Shown here in pieces: positions 16,760 to 24,730 of a stretch of DNA of 50,734 nucleotides. The position numbers and the translations under genes were made by a program. The notes below the pieces were generated by a model. The model made no database searches and was not told the origin of the DNA. It saw only the letters and a list, made by a program, of their open reading frames with translations. Within the stretch, counting starts at the first letter, position 1. The number at the start of each line of letters is the position of its first letter. Source of the stretch: JBCBWG01 sp036804185 (GTDB lineage: Bacteria; Pseudomonadota; Alphaproteobacteria; Rhizobiales; Hyphomicrobiaceae); NCBI GenBank assembly GCA_050330095.1, contig JBHJOC010000058.1, positions 1-50,734 on the forward strand. Direction: 5' to 3'.

Positions 16760-17953
16760 TCACGTCTCGAGTGTCGCAGGCATCCTGACAGCGTCTCCGG
16801 CAGCTCGAAGCGGCGGTCCGTTGACCGTTTCCTTGCGCTGGAGGCTCCTGACCACGGCATTTGCCCATGCAGTTAAGAACGGTTCTAAATCATTTTCGGA
16901 TGACGTCCAGCCCAGGCTTACTCTAATGACGCTGTCGGCAATCTCCGGAGCTATGCCCATTGCTTCGAGCACATGGCTACGCGCGACCTTACCCGAACTG
17001 CATGCAGCGCCGGCGCTGACCGCGCAGCCGGCCAGATCGAGCTGGATGACCAGCGTCTCGGCGTAGAGTCCAGCCACACCGATCGAGATCGTATTTGGCA
17101 GCCTTGACGCACCAGCGCCGATGACCTGGGCCTCTGGAACGAGCGCACGCATGCTTTCTTCGAGAAGATTACGAAGACCCGCCAAGCGGCTTTGGTCACG
17201 CAATCCCGCGCGCGCTGCTCGTGCGGCCGCTCCAAACCCGGCGGCTGCAACAACGTTCTCAGTCCCAGCGCGCGATCGGCGCTCCTGCCCGCCGCCCACG
17301 AGCAACGGTGTCAGCTCGAAACCTTCTCTGACGAAGAGAGCACCGATACCCTTCGGCCCGCCGAGCTTATGGGCCGAGAGGCTCAAAAGATCGATGCCGA
17401 GATCGTTCACGTCGATCGCGACGCGTCCTGCTGCCTGGACCGCATCGGTATGGGTAGCTAGTCCGTGCGCCCGGCAGAACTGGGCGACCGGCGCCACATC
17501 CTGCAGAACCCCTGTCTCGTTATTCGCAAGTTGCAACGTCACAAGGGCGCGGCCGGTCGGCTCCCACTTGAGCAGTACGCGCTCTGCAATCTGCTCACTC
17601 GCGACGCAGCCATCAGTTTCGACGGCAAGCTCCACCGCACGAGCGCCAGAGCGACCAATAGGTCCCAAAACAGACTCATGCTCGATCCCAGCAAAGAAGA
17701 TCGTGTCCCATCCCTGCGACACCGCCCAGACATTGGCCTCGGTCGCACCGGATGTGAAAAAGATCTCGCTCGGTTTTGCGCCGATGAGCTGCGCCACGTC
17801 CTCGCGCGCGCTCTCGACAATCGCGCGTGCTGCCCTGCCCTCGCGATGAACGGACGATGGGTTGCCGACCGCATCCATACAGCCGAGCATCGCGGCGCGC
17901 GCCTCTGGCCGCAGCGGCGACGATGCATTGTGGTCGAAATAGATCCGTCTCAC
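16760..17953 (-). CDS. cysteine desulfurase, IscS/NifS type (class I)
   Basis: This PLP-dependent enzyme releases sulfur from cysteine. The 397-residue product has IYFDHNASSPLRPEA at the N-terminus, PLP lysine K196 in SAHKLGGPKG, RAGTENVVAAAGF, and the reactive C318 in SAGAACSSGKVARS. The GTG start overlaps the stop of the rrf2-like gene by three bases (GTGA), which indicates translational coupling. It heads the structural part of the suf operon, which also carries sufS. Codons 356 and 360 are both TTA leucine, unusual in this GC-rich DNA, because an Irr-like palindrome is embedded there. Confidence 0.93.
   Translation of the reverse strand: MRRIYFDHNASSPLRPEARAAMLGCMDAVGNPSSVHREGRAARAIVESAREDVAQLIGAKPSEIFFTSGATEANVWAVSQGWDTIFFAGIEHESVLGPIGRSGARAVELAVETDGCVASEQIAERVLLKWEPTGRALVTLQLANNETGVLQDVAPVAQFCRAHGLATHTDAVQAAGRVAIDVNDLGIDLLSLSAHKLGGPKGIGALFVREGFELTPLLVGGGQERRSRAGTENVVAAAGFGAAARAARAGLRDQSRLAGLRNLLEESMRALVPEAQVIGAGASRLPNTISIGVAGLYAETLVIQLDLAGCAVSAGAACSSGKVARSHVLEAMGIAPEIADSVIRVSLGWTSSENDLEPFLTAWANAVVRSLQRKETVNGPPLRAAGDAVRMPATLET
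16873..16889 (-). promoter_or_regulatory. Irr-type iron control element (ICE) upstream of sufB
   Basis: On the minus strand the site reads TTTAGAACCGTTCTTAA, one base off the ICE consensus as I recall it (TTTAGAA-N3-TTCTAAA). It lies inside the last part of the cysteine desulfurase gene (codons 355-360) and about 227 bases before the sufB start. In Hyphomicrobiales the haem-sensing regulator Irr binds such motifs at iron and Fe-S genes. Binding here is inferred. Confidence 0.65.
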
Positions 17954-18429
17954 GCCGAGGGCCTCCCCGCGTCAGCAGCGACCTTAGAACGCTCTGCCGT
18001 AAAGCTGGGCAACTGCACAAGGGAGCGGCCCGAGACCACATCCCCAAGGGAGATGGTCGAGAGAAACTGGCGGATGTGATGGCCGAGGGCGTGCCAGAGG
18101 TTGTGGGTCAAGCAACGTTCGGCACCCATGCATCCTTGTCCGTCGTCGTCCATGCAGCGCGTCATCCGCGTGCGCTCTTCGACTGCGACCATGATCTCGG
18201 CAACTGTGATCTCGTCTGCCGATCGTGAGAGCCGATAACCCCCGCTCCGGCCACGGGCGCTTTCAACCAGCCCGGCACGTCGCAGCGCAATGAACAGCTG
18301 CTCGAGATAAGCGACAGAAATCCCCTGGCGGTCGGCAACGCTTGACAAGGACATCGCCTGTCCCGTGCCGGAGCGGGCGATCTCTGCGAGCGCCATAACG
18401 GCGTAGCGCCCCCGTGTCGTCAGCTCCAT
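17950..18429 (-). CDS. Rrf2-family Fe-S regulator, IscR-like
   Basis: This is a predicted sensor and repressor of the suf operon. The 159-residue product has the Rrf2 winged-helix N-terminus (LTTRGRYAVMALAEIA, then SVAYLEQLFIALRRAGLVESARGRSGGYRL). Cys92, Cys100 and Cys106 followed by His109 match the cluster-ligand layout of IscR. The ATG at 18429 has GAGG seven bases upstream; the ATG two codons earlier lies almost on that site and is less likely. It is the first gene of the operon, so autoregulation is expected. Orthology to IscR rather than another Fe-S Rrf2 protein is probable, not proven. Confidence 0.9.
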   Translation of the reverse strand: MELTTRGRYAVMALAEIARSGTGQAMSLSSVADRQGISVAYLEQLFIALRRAGLVESARGRSGGYRLSRSADEITVAEIMVAVEERTRMTRCMDDDGQGCMGAERCLTHNLWHALGHHIRQFLSTISLGDVVSGRSLVQLPSFTAERSKVAADAGRPSA

Positions 18430-18793
18430 GGCCATCCCTCAGCGTCGGTTGAGTGCGACAGCCCAAACGGGCTGACACCAAAGCAATCCGAGATATGCAA
18501 GCTCGCGGACGACCAGTGGCTTGGTCACCGCTCATCCGGCGGTGCTGCAACATCACTGTTGCAATCGCGCCCGCCCCATATGCTATGCCAAAACGAATGC
18601 CTGCTTGAGCGCGGCCCATCTGACCGGCCTGGACATTGAAGTGGAAATTCCGAGTGTCCAAGTCAAGATTAAAATTTCCAAGATCAAGCGCGCTGACCGA
18701 ACGGCGAGACCTTCGCCGCCGGGACCGGATGGCCTCGTGCCACAAGGCCGTGATCACCGGGCTGTCGGCGCGTGCACCTTTCGAGAGGACCGT
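18430..18793. other. divergent promoter region, suf operon / hydrolase
   Basis: No gene is seen. The region must carry the suf operon promoter (minus) and the promoter of the hydrolase gene at 18794 (plus). It includes an inverted repeat at 18546-18563 and an AT-richer stretch at 18640-18685. I found no clear RirA- or ICE-like site here. Confidence 0.6.
18546..18563. promoter_or_regulatory. TGCAACA-N4-TGTTGCA operator candidate
   Basis: This perfect 7-bp inverted repeat around a 4-base centre lies 117 bases upstream of the rrf2-like start and 231 bases upstream of the divergent hydrolase. Its TGCA-rich arms recall alphaproteobacterial Fur/Mur-type sites only loosely. The Rrf2 protein itself is another candidate ligand. 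Confidence 0.45.
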
Positions 18794-19465
18794 ATGCCCG
18801 AATTGATCATCAACGGCCCCGTTGGGCGTCTGGAAGCGCGCTATCATCACGAGGCCGCCAGCGACAGCCCGATTGCCGTCATCCTTCACCCGCATCCGCA
18901 GTTCGGCGGCACGATGAACAATCAGGTCGTCTACAATCTCTACTACACCTTCGCCGAACGTGGCTTTTCGGTGCTGAGGTTCAATTTCCGGGGCGTCGGC
19001 CGGAGCCAGGGTTACTTCGACAATGGTCCGGGTGAGCTCTCAGATGCCGCCGCGGTGCTCGATTGGCTGCAACTTGCAAAGCCCGACAGCAAAGCGTGCT
19101 GGATCGTTGGGGTCTCGTTCGGCACCTGGATCGCGATGCAGCTGCTCATGCGACGGCCCGAAATCGACAGCTTCATTTGCGTCGCGCCGCCTGCCCACCT
19201 CTACGATTTTTCGTTTCTGGCGCCCTGCCCGGCATCCGGCCTGCTCGTCAATGGTGAGCGCGATCGGGTCGTGCCATCGGCAGCCGTCGCTGAGATGGCG
19301 GCAAAGACCAAGGTGCAACGCGGGATCATCCTGCACCACGAGATCATTCCCGAGGCGAACCACTTCTTCGAGAAAGAAGAGCACATGCAGGCGCTCTGCG
19401 GTGTGGTCGGCAAGTTCGTCGATCGTAAGATGATCGAGATCCTGTCGAAGCGGAAATCCGACTGA
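18794..19465 (+). CDS. alpha/beta hydrolase of the YfhR/DUF1749-like short type
   Basis: The 223-residue product is conserved in alphaproteobacteria, with no proven substrate that I know of. It has the early HPHPQFGGTMNNQVVYNL block, RFNFRGVGRSQG, nucleophile elbow GVSFGT (Ser108), an Asp in NGERDRVVP and a His in PEANHFF. These make a complete serine-hydrolase triad. The start with GAGAGGA before ATG 18794 is preferred to the open frame from 18521, whose first 91 residues have no hydrolase features. It lacks a signal peptide, so it is probably cytoplasmic. It is divergent from the suf operon. Confidence 0.85.
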   Translation: MPELIINGPVGRLEARYHHEAASDSPIAVILHPHPQFGGTMNNQVVYNLYYTFAERGFSVLRFNFRGVGRSQGYFDNGPGELSDAAAVLDWLQLAKPDSKACWIVGVSFGTWIAMQLLMRRPEIDSFICVAPPAHLYDFSFLAPCPASGLLVNGERDRVVPSAAVAEMAAKTKVQRGIILHHEIIPEANHFFEKEEHMQALCGVVGKFVDRKMIEILSKRKSD

Positions 19466-19548
19466 ACGAAGATTTAAGCAAATCTCACGGCTGCCAACTT
19501 TCGTGTTCAGTCTTGCGGCAGGAAAGCTTGGTATGGGAGGACGTTCGG

Positions 19549-19908
19549 ATGAGCTGGGGCACACCAAAACCAAGGCTGTGGCTCGCACGGCCATGGCTCT
19601 CGGTGTTCTGGGTTGCGTTGACGGCAACGGCGCTCTCGATTGCGGCTTTTGGCATTGGCCCCGCGCATGCGATCACGTGCAGGGGCAATGAACAGCTGTC
19701 CGGTGGCCGCTGGATCGTGACGCCCTACTGCGAGGATCAGACCCTGACGCGCGTTGCCCGCGAATTCGGAATTCGCGTCAGCTTTGACACGATCCGCTTC
19801 AACCCCAACGAAAAAGCCCGCATTTGCCGCGTCATCGGCCACGACGGCCGCGTGGCAAACACGTGCGCTCCCTACCGCAACGAGGGTGGCCGTCGCTGGA
19901 TCCCGTGA
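19549..19908 (+). CDS. small secreted four-cysteine protein
   Basis: The 119-residue product has a predicted signal peptide (hydrophobic WLSVFWVALTATALSIAAFG, cleavage after AHA, near residue 41) and a mature part of about 78 residues. That part has four cysteines in ITC, PYC, RIC and NTC contexts, suited to two disulfides in the periplasm. GGGAGG lies eight bases before the ATG. It resembles hypothetical proteins seen in Hyphomicrobiales, but I know no function. It follows the hydrolase by 83 bases on the same strand and converges on nuoF. Confidence 0.75.
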   Translation: MSWGTPKPRLWLARPWLSVFWVALTATALSIAAFGIGPAHAITCRGNEQLSGGRWIVTPYCEDQTLTRVAREFGIRVSFDTIRFNPNEKARICRVIGHDGRVANTCAPYRNEGGRRWIP

Positions 19909-20026
19909 TGCCATCGCGCGCGGCGCGGCCTGTCGTTGTTGCGTTGGTGAACGGACGGTGTCGTCTCGGTCGGGCCGCGCTGGCCGTGCGAGCCGGGACG
20001 CCATCTGATCGCGGCTCGGCCGAACC

Positions 20027-21310
20027 CTACTCGGCGGCTGCACGCTCCGCTGACCGGCGCGCGGTGATGCGTTGTTCGAGCACAGGTCGGTAGTGCCGGA
20101 TGAGCCCTTGGACCGGCCAGGCTGCGGCGTCACCAAGCGCGCAGATCGTGTGACCCTCAACCTGTTTCGAGACATCCCACAGCAGATCAATCTCCGAGAC
20201 GTCGGCTTCGCCGCGCTCGATCCGCTCCAGAACACGCCACATCCAGCCCGTCCCCTCACGGCAAGGTGTGCACTGGCCGCAGCTCTCGTGCTTATAGAAA
20301 TAGGCAATGCGTCGGATCGCAGCGATGATGTCGGTCGACTTGTCCATCACGATGACGGCGGCCGTCCCGAGTCCGGACTTCAACTTCGACAGGCTGTCGA
20401 AGTCCATCGTCACGTCCTGGCAGACGTCTTCTGGTAGGACGGGCATCGACGACCCGCCCGGAATGACGCCGAGCAGATTGTCCCAGCCGCCTCTGACGCC
20501 ACCTGCGTGCCGCTCCACCAGTTCCCGCAATGGAATACCGAGCTCTTCCTCGACGACGCATGGCCTGTTCACATGGCCGGAAATCTGGAACAGCTTTGGG
20601 CCGGTATTGTTGGGCTTGCCGATGCCTGCAAACCACGCCCCACCACGACGCAGGATCGTTGGCGTCACTGCGATCGATTCGACGTTGTTGACGGTCGTCG
20701 GCGCACCGTAGAGACCGCACCCGGCAGGAAATGGCGGCTTCAGTCTCGGTTGGCCCTTCTTGCCCTCGAGGCTCTCGAGCAGCGCGGTCTCCTCGCCGCA
20801 GATGTAGGCGCCGGCACCGTGGTGGAGATAAAGATCAAAATCCCACCCGTGGAGATTGTCCCGCCCGATCAAACGGGCCTCATAGGCCTCATCAACTGCC
20901 CGCTGAAGGGCTTCGCGCTCGCGAATATATTCGCCACGAATATAGACGTAGCAGGTATGAGCCCGCATCGCGAACGACGCAATCAGGCACCCCTCGATGA
21001 AAAGATGCGGATCATGCCGCATGATTTCGCGGTCTTTGCACGAGCCAGGCTCCGACTCGTCGGCGTTCACGACAAGATAGCTGGGGCGCGGGTCGCTCTT
21101 CGGCATGAACGACCACTTGAGGCCGGTCGGGAACCCAGCCCCACCACGCCCACGGAGGCCCGACGCCTTGACTTCATCGATGATGCCATCGTGACCGCGC
21201 TCGATGATGGCCTTGGTACCGTCCCACGCGCCGCGCTTCATCGCAGCCTTGAGGCCCGGGTCGTGAAACCCGTAGAGGTTTGTAAAAATGCGATCCTGGT
21301 CGGCAAGCAT
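20027..21310 (-). CDS. nuoF: NADH-quinone oxidoreductase subunit F
   Basis: This is the NADH- and FMN-binding subunit of complex I. The 427-residue product has the FMN/NADH loop GRGGAGFPTGLKW (54-66), GAGAYICGEETALLES (about 165-180) and the N3 4Fe-4S ligands Cys344, Cys347, Cys350 and Cys390. It ends with a normal short tail. It is intact and typical of alphaproteobacteria. The odd point is its setting: neither nuoE nor nuoG is next to it, and no other nuo gene lies in this window. Confidence 0.95.
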   Translation of the reverse strand: MLADQDRIFTNLYGFHDPGLKAAMKRGAWDGTKAIIERGHDGIIDEVKASGLRGRGGAGFPTGLKWSFMPKSDPRPSYLVVNADESEPGSCKDREIMRHDPHLFIEGCLIASFAMRAHTCYVYIRGEYIREREALQRAVDEAYEARLIGRDNLHGWDFDLYLHHGAGAYICGEETALLESLEGKKGQPRLKPPFPAGCGLYGAPTTVNNVESIAVTPTILRRGGAWFAGIGKPNNTGPKLFQISGHVNRPCVVEEELGIPLRELVERHAGGVRGGWDNLLGVIPGGSSMPVLPEDVCQDVTMDFDSLSKLKSGLGTAAVIVMDKSTDIIAAIRRIAYFYKHESCGQCTPCREGTGWMWRVLERIERGEADVSEIDLLWDVSKQVEGHTICALGDAAAWPVQGLIRHYRPVLEQRITARRSAERAAAE

Positions 21311-21443
21311 GGCGGCCTCGGGTGGTCGACGATGTGCGCGCGACCATAGCCTTCACGCGGACCGGTTCAAGCCGCCATTCGGCGCAGCCCCCCCTCTTGC
21401 GCCTGCGCTGGCGCAAGCCAGCGCGCAGGGGTGGCACGCTCGC

Positions 21444-22172
21444 TCAGGATCCCGGCGGCGCGACCGAAAGACCCGCCACTTGGTGCCTTGCGATCAGTTC
21501 TGCAACGAACCCCGAGGCTTTCACCTCTTCGACGAACCCCGCCAGCCATGCGGCCGCGTGCGTGTTCTGGCGCGGCGTGCCAATCGCTTGCTGAACCGAT
21601 GAGAACTTTCCTTCGAGAATACGGGCGCCGGGCAACTTCTCAACGTCGGACAGCAGTCGGGGCTTGAGCCCTGCGAGGACATCGAGCCGATCAGCGACGA
21701 AGGTGTCGAATGAGCTGTCGAGGCTGTCGGTCTTGATGAGCTCAGCATGCCGGATGTTGCGTTCGAGCCAGAGGCCATAAGCGGCGCGTCCTGCGACCGC
21801 GATCCGAACGCCGGGCTGATCGACCTCGTCGAGCGCGGTGATCGGCGAGCCGGCCGGCACGAGATACGTCGCTTCAATCTCGCAGTAGGCGTTCGTGAAC
21901 GTGATCTTCTCGGCGCGTTGCGGCTCTGCACCGATGTTGCCGATGTCCCAAGCATGATCGGCAGCGGCATCGGCCAAGGCACCTGGGCTCGGGTACGTGA
22001 CAAACGCGACGGGAACGCCAAGGCGGCGCGCAACCTCGCGAGCCATGTCAGGCGAGACACCAATGGGATCGCCGTTATCGGCCTTCCCCGTCACAAGCAG
22101 GAAATTCGACAGATTGATGCCGGCGCGCAGCACGCCGGTCGGGGTGAGTTCCTGTTTGACGCGCGGGTCCAT
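21444..22172 (-). CDS. substrate-binding protein (SBP family 3) without signal peptide
   Basis: The 242-residue product has the amino-acid-binding fold of ABC importer binding proteins: LTPTGVLRAGINLSNFLLV, GVSPDMAREVARRLGVPVAFV, then a two-lobed pattern ending HAAAWLAGFVEEVKASGFV. It starts directly at the domain (MDPRVKQELTPTG), with no signal peptide or lipobox. The upstream frame does not offer one. No permease or ATPase gene is nearby. Signal-less relatives occur in rhizobia, possibly as cytoplasmic ligand-binding proteins. The ligand is unknown. It lies 133 bases upstream of nuoF on the same strand. Confidence 0.8.
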   Translation of the reverse strand: MDPRVKQELTPTGVLRAGINLSNFLLVTGKADNGDPIGVSPDMAREVARRLGVPVAFVTYPSPGALADAAADHAWDIGNIGAEPQRAEKITFTNAYCEIEATYLVPAGSPITALDEVDQPGVRIAVAGRAAYGLWLERNIRHAELIKTDSLDSSFDTFVADRLDVLAGLKPRLLSDVEKLPGARILEGKFSSVQQAIGTPRQNTHAAAWLAGFVEEVKASGFVAELIARHQVAGLSVAPPGS

Positions 22173-22233
22173 GCATCGGCCTCCGTTTGTGTGTTGTGCC
22201 CATCGAACGGAGGTGTTGTCGCACGAGCCGCGA

Positions 22234-24543
22234 TCAGGCGCGACCCTTGCCGTCCTGCGTGCGCTGAAGAGATGGCGCGTAGACCTGCGCGGCCCGGCGG
22301 CGCGCTTCCTCGCGTTCTTCAGGCGTGCGCCAGCCGTCCGACCACCAGTCTTCCGTGCCGAACAGCCACATCAGGAAACCGGAGCGGCGCTGCTCCTTTC
22401 GTTCGATCAAGATCGACATCTGCTCGAGCCGCTGAGCGATCTGATCCATCCGGGCCGATGGCTCGCCTGCGAGCCGCTCGACTGTTGCAAGACGCGAAGC
22501 GAGCACACCGAGATCGCCGGTGACATCAAGGCGCCAGCGATCCATGGATTGAGCAAGGGTCTGCTGGTTCTGGTTGAGCTTCAGCATTGCCTGGTTGACC
22601 TCGACGAAATCGCGGCGCTGGTCCTCCGACGACTTTCCAAGGCCGTCGACAAGGTATTCGAAATGTTCCCGCTGCTCGCGCCGGTCAGCCTCGACTTGCG
22701 AGCGCAGGTCGACAAGCGGCTGACCGAGTTCCGTCGCAACGCCCCGAACAATGCTCGACGTGTCGATTGAACCGGGATCGAAGCTGACTTGCTGACCGAC
22801 CACCCGCGCAACAGTTCGCACTTCGTCGGTGATCAGCGAGGTCGCCTGACTGGTCTCGGAACGCACCGCCGCGACGAGCCCATCGAACCGATCAATACGT
22901 TCGCCCAGTGTCTCCATCGTCAGGCGCGCGTCAATGATCTGAGATTCAACGTCGCGGAACCGATCGAGAACGGGGGTCAGATCAGCGACACCAGCAACCT
23001 GCGAATCGAGCTTGCGCTCAAGGCTTGCGAGCAGCGCCGGGACTTGCATGACACCATCGGCCGGGACCGCCCCCGCTTCCAGCATCCGTGTCAGTCCATC
23101 AAGGCGGGCTTGGAGAGCCTGTGCTTCAAAGGAAGCCTGAGGGCGCTCCATCAACGCGCGTGACAGCGCCTCGATCCGGGTCTCGAGCGCTGAGATTGCC
23201 TCGCGAACCGGCGCAGCTGACTTCAGGTCGTCGCCGATGACATCGAGGCGCGCTTTGATCGGCACCAGATCGAAGTCAACATCGCCCTTATGGTCCAGCC
23301 GGGTCTCAAGGCCCTCGAGCCGGCTCAGAACCCGCGCGAACGACGCCTCGACCGAGGTGAGCTTGCGCTCCATCGCTTCGACGAGATCGGTTCTGTCGAG
23401 CCGGTCAAGCTTGGTTACGATCTGATCGAGCCTGTCCAGACGATCGAGCTTAAGGCCGAGGCTTTCGATCTGAGCGAGGCGCTGTGGAACCTGTTCGAGC
23501 CCTGCGAGACGCTCGACTGCGACCGAAAGCCGCTCTACATCGCCACGTCGGGCTGCGTCGAGGCCGCCCTCGTCCCGATCGAGCAGCAGATCTTCGACAG
23601 TCTGAAGTCGGTCGCCGAGAACGTTCCACGTGCGGGCCAATTCACGAAACCGCGTCTCAACCGCGCTCTCAACCTTGGCGATCCGTTCGAGAACGGAGTT
23701 GGGTGCGCCTGTCGCGACGCCGTGCCCGTTCGCAGCGGAGGGGTCGCTCCGCACCGTCTCCGTCGGTTCATAGGACTGCCGACCCGGAGCGAGAGCCGCA
23801 ACCGACAAAGCTTCAGTCAGTTGCCGCACCGCCCGCTCGAGCGCATCGATGCGGGAATTCTGGTAGGTGTCTGTTACGGATGGCACGTCGTCGAGCCCTC
23901 CTTCGAGGTCGCCGAGCCTGTTGCGGCCGGCCGAGACACGGACGCGTTCGCGGGGCGGATCTGGCAGCCTGCGCGTGTCGATCGGCTCACGCAAGGTCCA
24001 GTCGGAACGGTGACGGCTGAGCAGGTTTCGGGTGGGGATGTCGCGTTTCATGTCGAACAACGTGAAAAGGATGTCATCGAGCGTGACAGGGGACCTGAGC
24101 GCGTAGGCCCGGCCGGCGGCTGATCTCAGAATCTCTTCCATCTCTCGCGAGGTGGCGGGCACTGCGTCGGGGTCATCGAGTTCGGCGGGGAAGTCATCGG
24201 CGATGATCGCAGCGCTTTCGCGCCGCAGCGTTGCGTCACTGATTGCGAACCCGCGTAGCGCCTCCATGCCCTCGGGCACCAGGGTCATCGCGTGGATCAG
24301 GTGTTCGAGGCGCACCGAATCTGATCGGTGGGCGACTGCGAGATCGTAGGCCTGATTGCAACACTTCAGGACGGCATCGTCGACCCAGAGCTGTTCGGCC
24401 AACGCATCGGCTTCGGCCTCTTCAAGCGCTGACGCCAACCACTCCGGTGGCTCGAACGCAAGCTGCGCCCCTGCGCCGCGCTGGCTCTCAATCGACCAAC
24501 CGCGTGGTGCCCTAAACGTCAGATCGCTGCCGCGATACGCCAT
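22234..24543 (-). CDS. large coiled-coil protein with Clp_N-like N-terminal domain
   Basis: The 769-residue product begins with a region like the ClpA/ClpB N-domain (VDDAVLKCCNQAYDLAVAHR, RLEHLIHAMTLV, a second half near 130-170). Such domains bind substrates or adaptors. No Walker motifs follow, so it is not a Clp ATPase. After a linker comes a long helical coiled-coil region (about 220-730) with LDRLDRLD-type repeats, then a conserved-looking tail with GFLMWLFGTEDWWSDGWRT and a basic end. No signal peptide; the tail hydrophobic patch is too short for a clear membrane helix. The function is unknown; scaffold or adaptor roles are guesses. Confidence 0.75.
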   Translation of the reverse strand: MAYRGSDLTFRAPRGWSIESQRGAGAQLAFEPPEWLASALEEAEADALAEQLWVDDAVLKCCNQAYDLAVAHRSDSVRLEHLIHAMTLVPEGMEALRGFAISDATLRRESAAIIADDFPAELDDPDAVPATSREMEEILRSAAGRAYALRSPVTLDDILFTLFDMKRDIPTRNLLSRHRSDWTLREPIDTRRLPDPPRERVRVSAGRNRLGDLEGGLDDVPSVTDTYQNSRIDALERAVRQLTEALSVAALAPGRQSYEPTETVRSDPSAANGHGVATGAPNSVLERIAKVESAVETRFRELARTWNVLGDRLQTVEDLLLDRDEGGLDAARRGDVERLSVAVERLAGLEQVPQRLAQIESLGLKLDRLDRLDQIVTKLDRLDRTDLVEAMERKLTSVEASFARVLSRLEGLETRLDHKGDVDFDLVPIKARLDVIGDDLKSAAPVREAISALETRIEALSRALMERPQASFEAQALQARLDGLTRMLEAGAVPADGVMQVPALLASLERKLDSQVAGVADLTPVLDRFRDVESQIIDARLTMETLGERIDRFDGLVAAVRSETSQATSLITDEVRTVARVVGQQVSFDPGSIDTSSIVRGVATELGQPLVDLRSQVEADRREQREHFEYLVDGLGKSSEDQRRDFVEVNQAMLKLNQNQQTLAQSMDRWRLDVTGDLGVLASRLATVERLAGEPSARMDQIAQRLEQMSILIERKEQRRSGFLMWLFGTEDWWSDGWRTPEEREEARRRAAQVYAPSLQRTQDGKGRA

Positions 24544-24730
24544 TTTGGTTCGACGACCTCAGAGTGCGGGCCAGCGTTCCTATTCAAGGAAGGCTACCCA
24601 GACACGATCCCCAATGCCGCGACACCTATCATAGCCAATCGCGGCGCGGTCTTGACAGTGGCAAATTAACCTGAATCGCACTTCTTCGTTGTCACCGCGA
24701 AAGTCTGCCAGCGCACACCCTCAACTCCGC

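Noticed and set aside
24652..24657. Perfect TTGACA on the plus strand
   Set aside because: No matching -10 box at 16-18 bases and no plus-strand gene follows until 25502.
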